Shown: positions 24,111 to 32,441 of the stretch, piece after piece
Layout of the letters: each line of letters begins with the position of its first letter
How positions within the stretch are numbered: position 1 is the stretch's first letter
Origin: an uncultured Alistipes sp.
GTDB taxonomy: Bacteria > Bacteroidota > Bacteroidia > Bacteroidales > Rikenellaceae
Assembly (NCBI RefSeq): GCF_949296715.1
Contig: NZ_CASFQD010000059.1
Span: forward strand, 22,970-86,969
Direction of reading: 5' to 3'
Length of the DNA stretch: 64,000 nucleotides
The notes under the pieces: model-generated
The model's database searches: none
Told to the model about the DNA's origin: nothing
The model's input: only the letters and a program-made list of their open reading frames with translations
Program-made: the position numbers and the translations under genes

Positions 24111-24275
24111 CTGTGCGCCGGGGCCCGGGTGCCGCAATCCGGCATCCTGTCGGCAGTGGGGCGGCGTCCGCCTGTAAAATATATCGGGATTCCGGCTTCG
24201 GGTCCCGATTTTTCGTCTTCTTTGTAAAAGACAGGAGGCGGTTCGGCACAGCCAAACCAAAAAACTTCGTTTTCG

Positions 24276-24307
24276 TTTGCCTCTGCACTCGTCTTTCGCT
24301 ATCTTTG
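24276..24307 (+). promoter_or_regulatory. Full promoter of the glycosyltransferase gene
   Basis: TTTG (24276-24279), 20-nt spacer, TATCTTTG (24300-24307), then only 5 nt to the ATG at 24313. One of the clearest -33/-7 pairs in the window. Confidence 0.8.
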
Positions 24308-24312
24308 TCGAT

Positions 24313-25461
24313 ATGAAGATCACGATTCTGGGACCCGCCCATCCCTACCGGGGCGGATTGGCTTCGATCATGGAGATTATGGCCCGCACGTTCCAGCGGC
24401 GCGGCGCGGAGGTCGACATCCGCACCTTCACGCTGCAATACCCTGCGCTGCTGTTCCCGGGCAAGAGCCAGACGCTCACGACCTCTGCGCCCGCCGACCT
24501 GCGCATCTGCCGCTGTGTCAATACGGTCAACCCCTTCAACTGGCTGCGCATCGGCCGCCTCATCCGGCGCGAGCGGCCCGATTTCGTGCTGATGAAGTAC
24601 TGGACACCCTTCATGGCGCCCTGCTTCGGGACGATTGCGCGCCTGGCCCGCCGCAACGGACATACGAAGGTCATCTGCCAAATCGACAACGTCGAGCCGC
24701 ACGAACACCACTTCATCGACCGGCCCTTCAACCTTTACTTCCTGCGTGCGGTCGACGGCTTCGTCTACATGTCCGAGCAGGTGCACCGCGAACTGGAGGC
24801 CTATATCGACGCGCCGGCGCTCTTCTCGCCGCACCCGCTCTTCGAGAACTTCGGCGAGCGTGTCGACCGTTCGGAGGCGTGCGTGCGGCTGGGGCTCGAC
24901 CCCGCCTGCCGCTATGTGCTCTTCTTCGGGCTGGTGCGCGACTACAAGGGGCTGGACCTGCTGCTCGACGCCTGGGCGCAGCTGAAACGCGCGGGCCGCA
25001 CGCAGGGCCGCCGGCTGATTGTCGCGGGCGAGTTCTACACCTCGAAGGAGCCCTACCTGCGGCAGATTGCCGCAAACGGCCTGGTGGACGAGGTGATCCT
25101 CCACGACTACTTCATCCCCGACGAACGGGTCAAATACTACTTCTCGGCGGCCGATTTTGTCGTGCAGCCCTACAAGACGGCGACGCAAAGCGGCGTGACG
25201 CAGATTGCCTACCAGTTCTGCGTGCCGATGGTCGTCACGCGTGTCGGGGGGCTGGCCGAGATTGTGCCCGACGGCCGCGTGGGGTATGTCTGCGAGCCGA
25301 CGGCGGAGGGGGTGGCCGATGCCGTCGTGCGGATGTATGCCGACGGGGTGCTCGAGCGCTTCCGCGAAAACTGCGTCGAGGAGCGCCGCCGTTTCTCGTG
25401 GGAGGAGATGTGCACCCGCATCGAGGAGGTCTACCGCCTGGCCGCGGAGCGGTCGCGATAG
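24313..25461 (+). CDS. GT4-family glycosyltransferase
   Basis: 382 residues, GT-B fold. N-terminal ITILGPAHPYRGGLASIME is the usual acceptor-side start. The C-terminal half has YVLFFGLVRDYKGLDLLLDA and LIVAGEFY (nucleotide-sugar domain), and QSGVTQIAYQFCVPMVVTRVGG followed by EIVPDGRVG, the E-x7-E-type region of GT4 enzymes. Transfers a sugar from an activated donor; acceptor unknown. No neighbouring sugar genes, so it stands alone. Possibly leaderless mRNA (see promoter). Confidence 0.9.
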   Translation: MKITILGPAHPYRGGLASIMEIMARTFQRRGAEVDIRTFTLQYPALLFPGKSQTLTTSAPADLRICRCVNTVNPFNWLRIGRLIRRERPDFVLMKYWTPFMAPCFGTIARLARRNGHTKVICQIDNVEPHEHHFIDRPFNLYFLRAVDGFVYMSEQVHRELEAYIDAPALFSPHPLFENFGERVDRSEACVRLGLDPACRYVLFFGLVRDYKGLDLLLDAWAQLKRAGRTQGRRLIVAGEFYTSKEPYLRQIAANGLVDEVILHDYFIPDERVKYYFSAADFVVQPYKTATQSGVTQIAYQFCVPMVVTRVGGLAEIVPDGRVGYVCEPTAEGVADAVVRMYADGVLERFRENCVEERRRFSWEEMCTRIEEVYRLAAERSR

Positions 25462-25869
25462 GGGGCGGCAGCGTGTCGACAGCCGATTGCCGACTGCCTT
25501 TTCCGGCCGTCTTTTCCTCCCGCCGACCGCTGCCCCGTTCCCTGACCGTCAGTCGTCAGTCTGTTTGCTGCCCGTCGGCTGTCAATCCTGTTTGCCGAAG
25601 CCCTGCCGCTGCCTGCCAGCCGCCAGTTCCGGTTGCTGCCCGTCGGCCGCCTGCTGTCAATTCCATTTGCCAACCGCCGACCCCATTTACTGACTGCCGG
25701 GTGCTGCCCGGCCGGGCGTGCCGCTCCGGACCGTATGCCGGTGCGCTGTTCCGGCCGCATTTCCGAACCTTCCCGATGAATAATTTTTTGCCGTGCGAAG
25801 TCCCGCTTTGCGGGATTTTTCCTATCTTTATATCCATGTTTCGGACCTTAAAAACTCAAAACCTGTAAT
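25462..25869. other. 408-bp gap with imperfect repeats and the hppA promoter
   Basis: Contains an imperfect ~68-bp direct repeat (TTGCTGCCCGTCGGC ... CTGTCAAT ... TTTGCC, at 25564-25600 and 25632-25673) in a pyrimidine-rich context. TATCTTTA at 25823-25830 is the likely -7 box of the pyrophosphatase gene. A nearby TTTG (25807-25810) is too close to be a normal -33. No gene is seen. Confidence 0.6.
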
Positions 25870-28089
25870 ATGACGAACACTCCGATGATTTTCTGGGTCG
25901 TACCCGTCGCTTCCGTCGTCGCGCTGGCCTTTGCCTGGGCCTTCTACCGCCTGATGAAGCGCGAGGACGAGGGTACGCCGCGCATGCGCGAGATCGCCGC
26001 GCACGTGCGCATGGGCGCCATGGCCTACCTGCGGCAGCAGTACAAGGTCGTGGGGCTCGTTTTCGTGGTTCTGGCACTCTTCTTCGCCTACCTGGCCTAC
26101 GGGGCGGGCGTGCAGAACGGATGGGTGCCCTTCGCCTTCCTCACGGGCGGCTTCTTCTCGGGCCTGGCCGGATACTTCGGCATGAAGACCGCAACCTACG
26201 CCTCGGCCCGCACGGCCAATGCCGCGCGGCAGTCGCTTGACCGCGGCCTGAAGGTCGCCTTCCGCAGCGGCGCTGTGATGGGTCTCGTGGTCGTGGGCCT
26301 CGGCCTGCTCGATATCTCGTTCTGGTATATGATCCTGAACCACTTTGTTGAGGCAACGGGTCCGCAGAAGCTCGTGGCCATCACCACGACGATGCTGACC
26401 TTCGGCATGGGTGCCTCGACGCAGGCGCTCTTCGCGCGTGTCGGCGGCGGCATCTACACGAAGGCGGCCGACGTGGGCGCCGACCTTGTGGGCAAGGTCG
26501 AAGCCGGCATTCCGGAGGACGACCCGCGCAACCCGGCGACCATCGCCGACAACGTGGGCGACAACGTGGGCGACGTGGCCGGCATGGGTGCCGACCTCTA
26601 TGAGAGCTACTGCGGCTCGGTGCTGGCGACGGCGGCCCTCGGTGCCGCGGCCTTCGCCACGACGGGCGGCGAGACGATGCAGCTCAAGGCCGTGCTGGCG
26701 CCGATGCTGATTGCCGCCGTGGGCATCGTCCTCTCGATTATCGGCATCTTCCTCGTGCGCACGAAGGAGGGGGCGTCGATGCGGGAGCTGCTGCGCTCGC
26801 TCGGGCGCGGCGTGAATGTCAGCTCGGCGCTCATCGCCGTGGCGACGTTCGGCATCCTCTACCTGCTTGACATCCAGAACTGGGTCGGCCTCTCGTGCTC
26901 GGTCATCACGGGCCTCGTGGCCGGCATCATCATCGGCCAGGCAACCGAATACTACACGTCGCACTCCTACAAGCCGACGCAGAAGATCGCCGGCAGCGCG
27001 CAGACGGGTCCCGCCACGGTCATCATCGCCGGCGTGGGCTCGGGCATGATCTCGACGGCGATTCCCGTCGTGACAATCGGCGTGGCGATTATCCTGGCCT
27101 ACCTCTGCGCCATCGGCTTCGACATGGAGCAGATGCTTGCGCCGCAGAACATGTCGCTGGGCCTCTACGGCATCGGCATCGCGGCCGTGGGCATGCTCTC
27201 GACGCTGGGCATCACGCTGGCGACCGACGCCTACGGACCCATTGCCGACAATGCGGGCGGCAACGCCGAGATGAGCGGCCTGGGTGCCGAGGTGCGCAAG
27301 CGCACCGATGCGCTCGACGCGCTGGGCAACACGACGGCCGCCACGGGCAAGGGCTTCGCCATCGGTTCGGCGGCCCTGACGGCGCTGGCGCTGCTGGCCT
27401 CCTACATCGAGGAGATACGCATCGGCCTGCTGCACAACGGCATTGAGGTGCTTGCGATGCCGAACGGCACGGAGCAGCTCGTGCAGAGCGCCTCGATCCT
27501 CGATTTCATGGAGTACTACCGCATCTCGCTGATGAACCCCACGGTGCTCATCGGCATCTTCATCGGTGCGATGATGTCGTTTCTCTTCTGCGGTCTGACG
27601 ATGAATGCCGTGGGACGCGCCGCCGAGAGCATGGTGCAGGAGGTGCGGCGCCAGTTCCGCGAGATCAAGGGCATCCTCACGGGCGAGGGTACGCCCGACT
27701 ATGCGCGCTGCGTGGCCATCTCGACGCGCGGAGCACAGCGTGAGATGCTCTTCCCGAGTCTGCTGGCGATCATCGTGCCGGTGGTCGTGGGCCTTGTCTT
27801 CGGCGTGGCGGGCGTCATGGGCCTGCTTGTCGGCGGCCTGAGCTCGGGCTTCGTGCTGGCGGTCTTCATGGCCAATGCCGGCGGTGCGTGGGACAACGCC
27901 AAGAAGATGATCGAGGAGGGACACTACGGAGGCAAGGGCTCCGAGTGCCACAAGGCAACGGTCGTGGGCGATACGGTGGGCGATCCGTTCAAGGATACGT
28001 CGGGCCCGTCGCTCAACATCCTCGTCAAGCTCATGTCGATGGTCGCCATCGTCATGGCCGGTCTGACCGTGGCTTTCCACCTCTTCTGA
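25870..28089 (+). CDS. hppA: Membrane-bound cation-pumping pyrophosphatase
   Basis: 739 residues with ~16 transmembrane helices. It hydrolyses pyrophosphate and pumps Na+ (or H+) out of the cytosol. Signature motifs: DVGADLVGKVEAGIPEDDPR, DNVGDNVGDVAGMGADLYES and the late DTVGDPFKDTSGPS loop, all with the Asp residues that bind Mg-PPi. The sequence GNTTAATGKGFAIGSAALTA has Ala where K+-independent enzymes have Lys, which indicates a K+-dependent enzyme; that class is mostly Na+-pumping. A terminator follows at 28117. Confidence 0.97.
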   Translation: MTNTPMIFWVVPVASVVALAFAWAFYRLMKREDEGTPRMREIAAHVRMGAMAYLRQQYKVVGLVFVVLALFFAYLAYGAGVQNGWVPFAFLTGGFFSGLAGYFGMKTATYASARTANAARQSLDRGLKVAFRSGAVMGLVVVGLGLLDISFWYMILNHFVEATGPQKLVAITTTMLTFGMGASTQALFARVGGGIYTKAADVGADLVGKVEAGIPEDDPRNPATIADNVGDNVGDVAGMGADLYESYCGSVLATAALGAAAFATTGGETMQLKAVLAPMLIAAVGIVLSIIGIFLVRTKEGASMRELLRSLGRGVNVSSALIAVATFGILYLLDIQNWVGLSCSVITGLVAGIIIGQATEYYTSHSYKPTQKIAGSAQTGPATVIIAGVGSGMISTAIPVVTIGVAIILAYLCAIGFDMEQMLAPQNMSLGLYGIGIAAVGMLSTLGITLATDAYGPIADNAGGNAEMSGLGAEVRKRTDALDALGNTTAATGKGFAIGSAALTALALLASYIEEIRIGLLHNGIEVLAMPNGTEQLVQSASILDFMEYYRISLMNPTVLIGIFIGAMMSFLFCGLTMNAVGRAAESMVQEVRRQFREIKGILTGEGTPDYARCVAISTRGAQREMLFPSLLAIIVPVVVGLVFGVAGVMGLLVGGLSSGFVLAVFMANAGGAWDNAKKMIEEGHYGGKGSECHKATVVGDTVGDPFKDTSGPSLNILVKLMSMVAIVMAGLTVAFHLF

Positions 28090-28116
28090 TCGGATTACCT
28101 ATTATTATAGTTTATA

Positions 28117-28147
28117 GGGCCTCGCCTTCCGGACGGGGCCCTTTTTT
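28117..28147 (+). terminator. Terminator of hppA
   Basis: 8-bp GC stem (GGGCCTCG / CGGGGCCC, one wobble pair) followed by six T. Confidence 0.8.
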
Positions 28148-28179
28148 GGAAATCATGTCGAACCGAACTTTCTGAATCC

Positions 28180-30408
28180 ATGCGAAAGATTCTTTTGCCG
28201 CTGCTGTTGCTGGGCGTCTCGTGCGGCAGCGATGTCGTGTACCGCACCGCAAGTTACGAGCTGTTGCGCGACGGGGTGGTGCAGGCACAATATACGGCCC
28301 GCGTGCTCTCCGATACGGAGATCGTCTCCGACTTCACGGGTGCCGCGCCGGGCGCCGACAGCGTGGCCGAACAGCGCTGGCGGCTCGGGACCGATATCTC
28401 GGCCTATCCCCGGTTGAGCGGGGGCCTGCCCGTCGAACGGGTCATGTACAACCTTTCGCTCGACGAGGTGAACCGTGCCGTCGAGCCCGATTCGACGCTC
28501 CGCACTGGCCGGAACTGGAGCGGCGTGTGGACGCGCGACGTGAGCTACAGCATCCTGCTGGCCATGGCGCACGTGCAGCCCGAGGTGGCGAAAAAGAGCC
28601 TGATGCGCAAGGTCGACCCTCTGGGCCGCATCGTGCAGGATACGGGTACGGGCGGTGCCTGGCCCGTCTCGTCGGACCGCATGATCTGGGCCGTGGCGGC
28701 CTACGAGGTCTACAAGGTCACGGGTGACGAAGCGTGGCTCGATACGGTCTGGCCCGTGATCCGCCGTTCGGTGGAGGACGACATGCAGGTGGTCTACGAT
28801 CCCGTCACGCAGCTCGTGCGCGGCGAGAGCTCCTTCCTCGACTGGCGCGAGCAGGAGTATCCGCGCTGGATGCAGCCGGCGGACATCTATGCCAGCGAGA
28901 ACCTCGGGACCTGCGCCGTGCACTGCCGCGCCTGCGAGGTGCTCGCCGAGATCGCGGCCCGGCGGGGTGAGGCGGAGCTTGCCGCGAGGTACGCCCGCCA
29001 TGCCGCACTGCTGCGCGAAGGGATCAACGCCCGGCTCTGGATCGAGGAGCGGGGCTACTACGGGCAGTTCCTCTACGGACGCGACACGCTGCTGCTGTCG
29101 CCCCGCAGCGAGACGCTCGGCGAGGCGCTCTGCATCCTGTGGGACATCGCCCCGGCCGAGCGTGCCGCACGCATCGTCGAGCAGGTCCCGTCGCTCGATT
29201 TCGGCACGCCGTGTTTCTTCCCGGGCATTCCCGACGTGCCGCCCTACCACAACGATGCCGTGTGGCCCTTCGTGCAGGCCTACTGGACGCTGGCGGCGGC
29301 CCGCACGGGCAACGAACCCAACGTCCTCCACGGCATCGGCGCCATCTGGCGGGCCGCGCTGCTCTTCCTGACCAATCAGGAGAACTTCGTCAGCTGGTCC
29401 GGCGACCGCCACGGCACGCAGATCAACTCGGCGAACATGCTGTGGAGCCTTTCGGGCAACCTCGCCCTTACGTACCGCCTGCTCTTCGGCATCGGCTTCG
29501 AGGCCGACGGGCTGCGCTTCGCCCCCTTCGTTCCCGAGGCGCTCGACGCGCCGCGGCGTCTGGAGAATTTCCGCTACCGCGAGGCGCTGCTCGATATCTC
29601 GCTGTCGGGCTGGGGCAACCGCATCGCCTCGTTCCGCGTGGACGGCGTCGAGCAGGAGCCCTTCCTGGCGGATACCCTCCGCGGACGGCACGCCGTCGAG
29701 ATACGCCTGGCATCGGAGCCGCTGCCCGCAGGCCGGATCAACCTGACCGAAAACCTGTACTCGCCCCGCACTCCCGAGGCGGACTTCGGCATCGACCGTC
29801 TGCTCTGGGAGCCCGAGGAGGACTGCACCTACCGCATCTACCGCGACGGGGCGCCTGTCGGTGAGACCTCCGACGCCGTGTTCCCGCTGCCCGACGACGC
29901 GACCGGGAGCTGGCAGGTGACGGCCCTTTCGGCCGAAGGGGTCGAGTCGTTCGCCAGCGAGCCCGTCGCGAGCTACCGCACGACGCGCCTTTACGAGGCG
30001 GAGGACTATGCCCCGGCTGCCGCCTGTCCCTACGAGGGGTATTCGGGCCGCGGGTTCGTCGAGATCGCCCGGACGGTCAACCGGCGGATCGAGATTCCGA
30101 TCCGGATCGGGGAGCCGGGAGAGTACGTCCTTGCGTGGCGCTATGCCAACGGCAACGGCGCGGTGGAGACGCACAACCGCTGTGCGCTGCGCACGATGCG
30201 TGTGGACGGTGCGCATGCCCGCTGCGTGGTCTTCCCGCAGCGCGGCGAAGGGGCCTGGGACGAATGGGGCCTGACGAACCGTGTCCGCATGGCCCTCACG
30301 CCGGGCCGTCATGTCGTGACGCTGGAGTTCTGTCCGTGGAACGAGAACATGCACATGGAGGTCAATCAGGCGATGGTGGACTGCCTGGTGGTCTCGCGCG
30401 CCGACTGA
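28180..30408 (+). CDS. Putative (alpha/alpha)6-barrel glycoside hydrolase lipoprotein with CBM6/35-like C-terminus
   Basis: 742 residues. The signal MRKILLPLLLLGVSC suggests lipidation at Cys15. Residues ~90-450 look like a six-hairpin glycosidase: SGVWTRDVSYSILLAM, GGAWPVSSDRMIWAVAAYE, FLDWREQEYPRWM and YHNDAVWPFVQAYWTLAAA, the last resembling the NGxVWPW element of debranching-type and GH63/GH15-like enzymes. A beta-sandwich follows. The last ~150 residues, starting LYEAEDYAPA, resemble CBM6/35 carbohydrate-binding domains. The glycosidase family and substrate are not identified. No SusC/D pair is adjacent, which is unusual for such enzymes in Bacteroidetes. Confidence 0.7.
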   Translation: MRKILLPLLLLGVSCGSDVVYRTASYELLRDGVVQAQYTARVLSDTEIVSDFTGAAPGADSVAEQRWRLGTDISAYPRLSGGLPVERVMYNLSLDEVNRAVEPDSTLRTGRNWSGVWTRDVSYSILLAMAHVQPEVAKKSLMRKVDPLGRIVQDTGTGGAWPVSSDRMIWAVAAYEVYKVTGDEAWLDTVWPVIRRSVEDDMQVVYDPVTQLVRGESSFLDWREQEYPRWMQPADIYASENLGTCAVHCRACEVLAEIAARRGEAELAARYARHAALLREGINARLWIEERGYYGQFLYGRDTLLLSPRSETLGEALCILWDIAPAERAARIVEQVPSLDFGTPCFFPGIPDVPPYHNDAVWPFVQAYWTLAAARTGNEPNVLHGIGAIWRAALLFLTNQENFVSWSGDRHGTQINSANMLWSLSGNLALTYRLLFGIGFEADGLRFAPFVPEALDAPRRLENFRYREALLDISLSGWGNRIASFRVDGVEQEPFLADTLRGRHAVEIRLASEPLPAGRINLTENLYSPRTPEADFGIDRLLWEPEEDCTYRIYRDGAPVGETSDAVFPLPDDATGSWQVTALSAEGVESFASEPVASYRTTRLYEAEDYAPAAACPYEGYSGRGFVEIARTVNRRIEIPIRIGEPGEYVLAWRYANGNGAVETHNRCALRTMRVDGAHARCVVFPQRGEGAWDEWGLTNRVRMALTPGRHVVTLEFCPWNENMHMEVNQAMVDCLVVSRAD

Positions 30409-30525
30409 TTCTTCGGCCGGTGAGCGGGAGGTCCGGAACCGTTCCGGACCTCCCGCGCCGTATCCGGACGGGAGGGGACCGGCTTTTTTTGCCGTCCGCA
30501 CCGGAGAAATGTCGGGCGAAAAGCG

Positions 30526-30533
30526 TATCTTTG
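30526..30533 (+). promoter_or_regulatory. -7 box of the HAD gene, 4 nt from ATG
   Basis: TATCTTTG followed by four bases and the ATG at 30538. No -33 at the right distance. Confidence 0.65.
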
Positions 30534-30537
30534 CCGC

Positions 30538-31125
30538 ATGAAAAATATCGTTTTCGACCTCGGCGGCGTCCTTTTCGCCCGCGACAAGCACAAGTGCACA
30601 CCCGAATTCATCGACTTTTTCCGCTTCATCCGCACCGACCCGATGCCCGACTTCTGGGTCGAGTACGACCGCGGTACGCTGACGCTCGATCAGGTGATCG
30701 ACGCCCTGTGCGCCCTGCACGGATGCACGCCTGACGTGGCCCGGGCCCATGTGCGGGAGGCGATCGACCGGCAGGAGCCCGTGCGGGCGACCGAACGGCT
30801 CGTCGGCGAGCTGAAGCGGGCAGGATACCGCCTCTACGTGCTGTCGAACATGTCGCGCGAGTTCATCGACTTCCTGCGGCGCGCCGACGTCTACGCGCTC
30901 TTCGACGGCGAGGTCGTCTCGTGCGAGGAGGGTACGGTCAAGCCCGAGCCGCGCATCTACCGCATCCTGCTCGACCGTTACGGGCTCACCCCGGCCGATA
31001 CGCTCTTCATCGACGACCGCACGGCCAACATCGCCGCGGCACGCGAGGCCGGCATCGACGGCTTCCTGTTCGATGCGCACGATCCCGAGGCTTCGTGCGA
31101 AGCCCTGCGGCAGCGCCTGCTCTGA
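30538..31125 (+). CDS. HAD-superfamily phosphatase (YihX-like)
   Basis: 195 residues. HAD motif I is FDLGGVLF with nucleophile Asp7; motif II is YVLSNMS; motif III Lys lies in EEGTVKPEPRIY; motif IV is FIDDRTANIAAAREAGIDG. The Gly at the usual second Asp position of motif I is typical of the YihX (glucose-1-phosphate phosphatase) branch. Cytosolic; substrate not certain. The ATG follows the promoter so closely that the mRNA may be leaderless. The next gene starts 112 bp downstream. Confidence 0.88.
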   Translation: MKNIVFDLGGVLFARDKHKCTPEFIDFFRFIRTDPMPDFWVEYDRGTLTLDQVIDALCALHGCTPDVARAHVREAIDRQEPVRATERLVGELKRAGYRLYVLSNMSREFIDFLRRADVYALFDGEVVSCEEGTVKPEPRIYRILLDRYGLTPADTLFIDDRTANIAAAREAGIDGFLFDAHDPEASCEALRQRLL

Positions 31126-31236
31126 CGACGCACGGTGCCGTGCGGGCCTGCTCTGCCCGGCGGCCGTCCGCCTTTTTTCCGCCTTCATGCTCCGCGGCAT
31201 CCGTTTGCGGCACGCTCCTTGCGCTGCAGGCGGCGT

Positions 31237-32289
31237 ATGGCTTCGATCCGTGAACGATACTGGCGCTATTCGCTCGTCGCCCTCATCCTCGGCATGGGGG
31301 TGACGGTCTTCGTCGAGCTGATTCCCTTTCTGGGCGGCCTGCTGGGTGCCGCGACGATCTACGTGCTGCTGCGCGGGCAGATGGTCCGCCTCACCGAACA
31401 CCGGCACTGGCGGCGCAGTGCGGCGGCGTGGCTGCTGCTGGGCGAGGCCGTTCTCTGTTTCCTCATCCCGATCAGCGGCATCGTGTGGCTCGTCGTCGGC
31501 AAGGTGCAGGACGTGACGCTCGACCCGCAGTCGCTCGTCGCGTCGGTCCGGCATGTCGCCGGCGTGATCCGCATCCATACGGGCTACGACCTCTGGCAGG
31601 AGAGCAACCTGCGCGAGCTGCTGGGGTATCTGCCGAAGGTAGGGCAGCAGCTCGTCGAGGCAATCGGCAGCTTTGCCGTCAATGTCGTCGTGCTGCTCTT
31701 CGTGCTCTACTTCCTGCTCGTCGGCGGCTGCCGCATGGAGGCCTACGTCCGCGAAATGCTCCCCTTCAGCCGCAGCGAGGGGAGCGACGTGCTGCGCGAA
31801 ATCCACCGCATCGTCCGCTCGAACGCCATCGTCATCCCGCTGCTGGCCCTCGCGCAGGGATTTGTTGCCTGGGTGGGCTACGTGATCTTCGGTGTGCACG
31901 GGACGCTGATATGGGGCGTGCTGACGGGCTTCGCCACGGTGATCCCGATCGTCGGCACGGCGCTCGTGTGGGTGCCCCTGGCCCTCTACATGGGGCTGGC
32001 GGGGCAGTGGGGAGAGGCCGTCGGGCTGCTGCTCTACGGCGTGCTGGTCGTCACGCAGGTCGACAACATCCTGCGCATGGTCCTGCAGAAGAAACTCGAC
32101 AACACGCATCCGCTCGTCACGATCTTCGGCGTCATCATCGGACTGTCGCTCTTCGGCTTCATCGGCCTGATCTTCGGGCCGCTCCTGCTGGCGATGCTCG
32201 TCTTTTGCGTCGACCTCTTCAAGCGCAAGTACCTCGACGTCGCGCCCGGCCGCGAACTTTTCGATCCGGACGGTGCTCCGGAGCGTTGA
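31237..32289 (+). CDS. AI-2E family transporter (UPF0118/PerM)
   Basis: 350 residues from the ATG at 31237 (MASIRERYWRYS); an ATG at 31135 gives a poor N-terminus. About eight transmembrane helices with the central soluble region are seen, and the C-terminal signature GVIIGLSLFGFIGLIFGPLLL plus LVWVPLALYMGLAG. Members include the autoinducer-2 exporter TqsA and sodium/proton antiporters, so substrate cannot be assigned. No own -7 box is clear, so it may be co-transcribed with the HAD gene. Confidence 0.85.
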   Translation: MASIRERYWRYSLVALILGMGVTVFVELIPFLGGLLGAATIYVLLRGQMVRLTEHRHWRRSAAAWLLLGEAVLCFLIPISGIVWLVVGKVQDVTLDPQSLVASVRHVAGVIRIHTGYDLWQESNLRELLGYLPKVGQQLVEAIGSFAVNVVVLLFVLYFLLVGGCRMEAYVREMLPFSRSEGSDVLREIHRIVRSNAIVIPLLALAQGFVAWVGYVIFGVHGTLIWGVLTGFATVIPIVGTALVWVPLALYMGLAGQWGEAVGLLLYGVLVVTQVDNILRMVLQKKLDNTHPLVTIFGVIIGLSLFGFIGLIFGPLLLAMLVFCVDLFKRKYLDVAPGRELFDPDGAPER

Positions 32290-32386
32290 AACACCGCGTG
32301 AGGAGCTGTGATTTACGGAAAGTAAGTTCCGGTGGTGATTTTTTGCAAATTTTTTCGCAAAATTGTTGGAAATCCGAATTGTTTAT

Positions 32387-32394
32387 TATCTTTG
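32387..32394 (+). promoter_or_regulatory. -7 box of the biotin-dependent carboxyltransferase gene
   Basis: TATCTTTG in an AT-rich ~100-bp upstream region; TTG at 32366-32368 may be the -33. Leader ~45 nt. Confidence 0.7.
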
Positions 32395-32441
32395 TTATCG
32401 GAATAACAGTAACGCAGTAAAACCCTTAAATTTCCTATACA

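Noticed and set aside
28153..32109. 1318-codon minus-strand open frame over the glycosidase, HAD and AI-2E genes
   Set aside because: Same shadow effect; the plus-strand genes have recognisable motifs, signals and promoters, and this frame has none.
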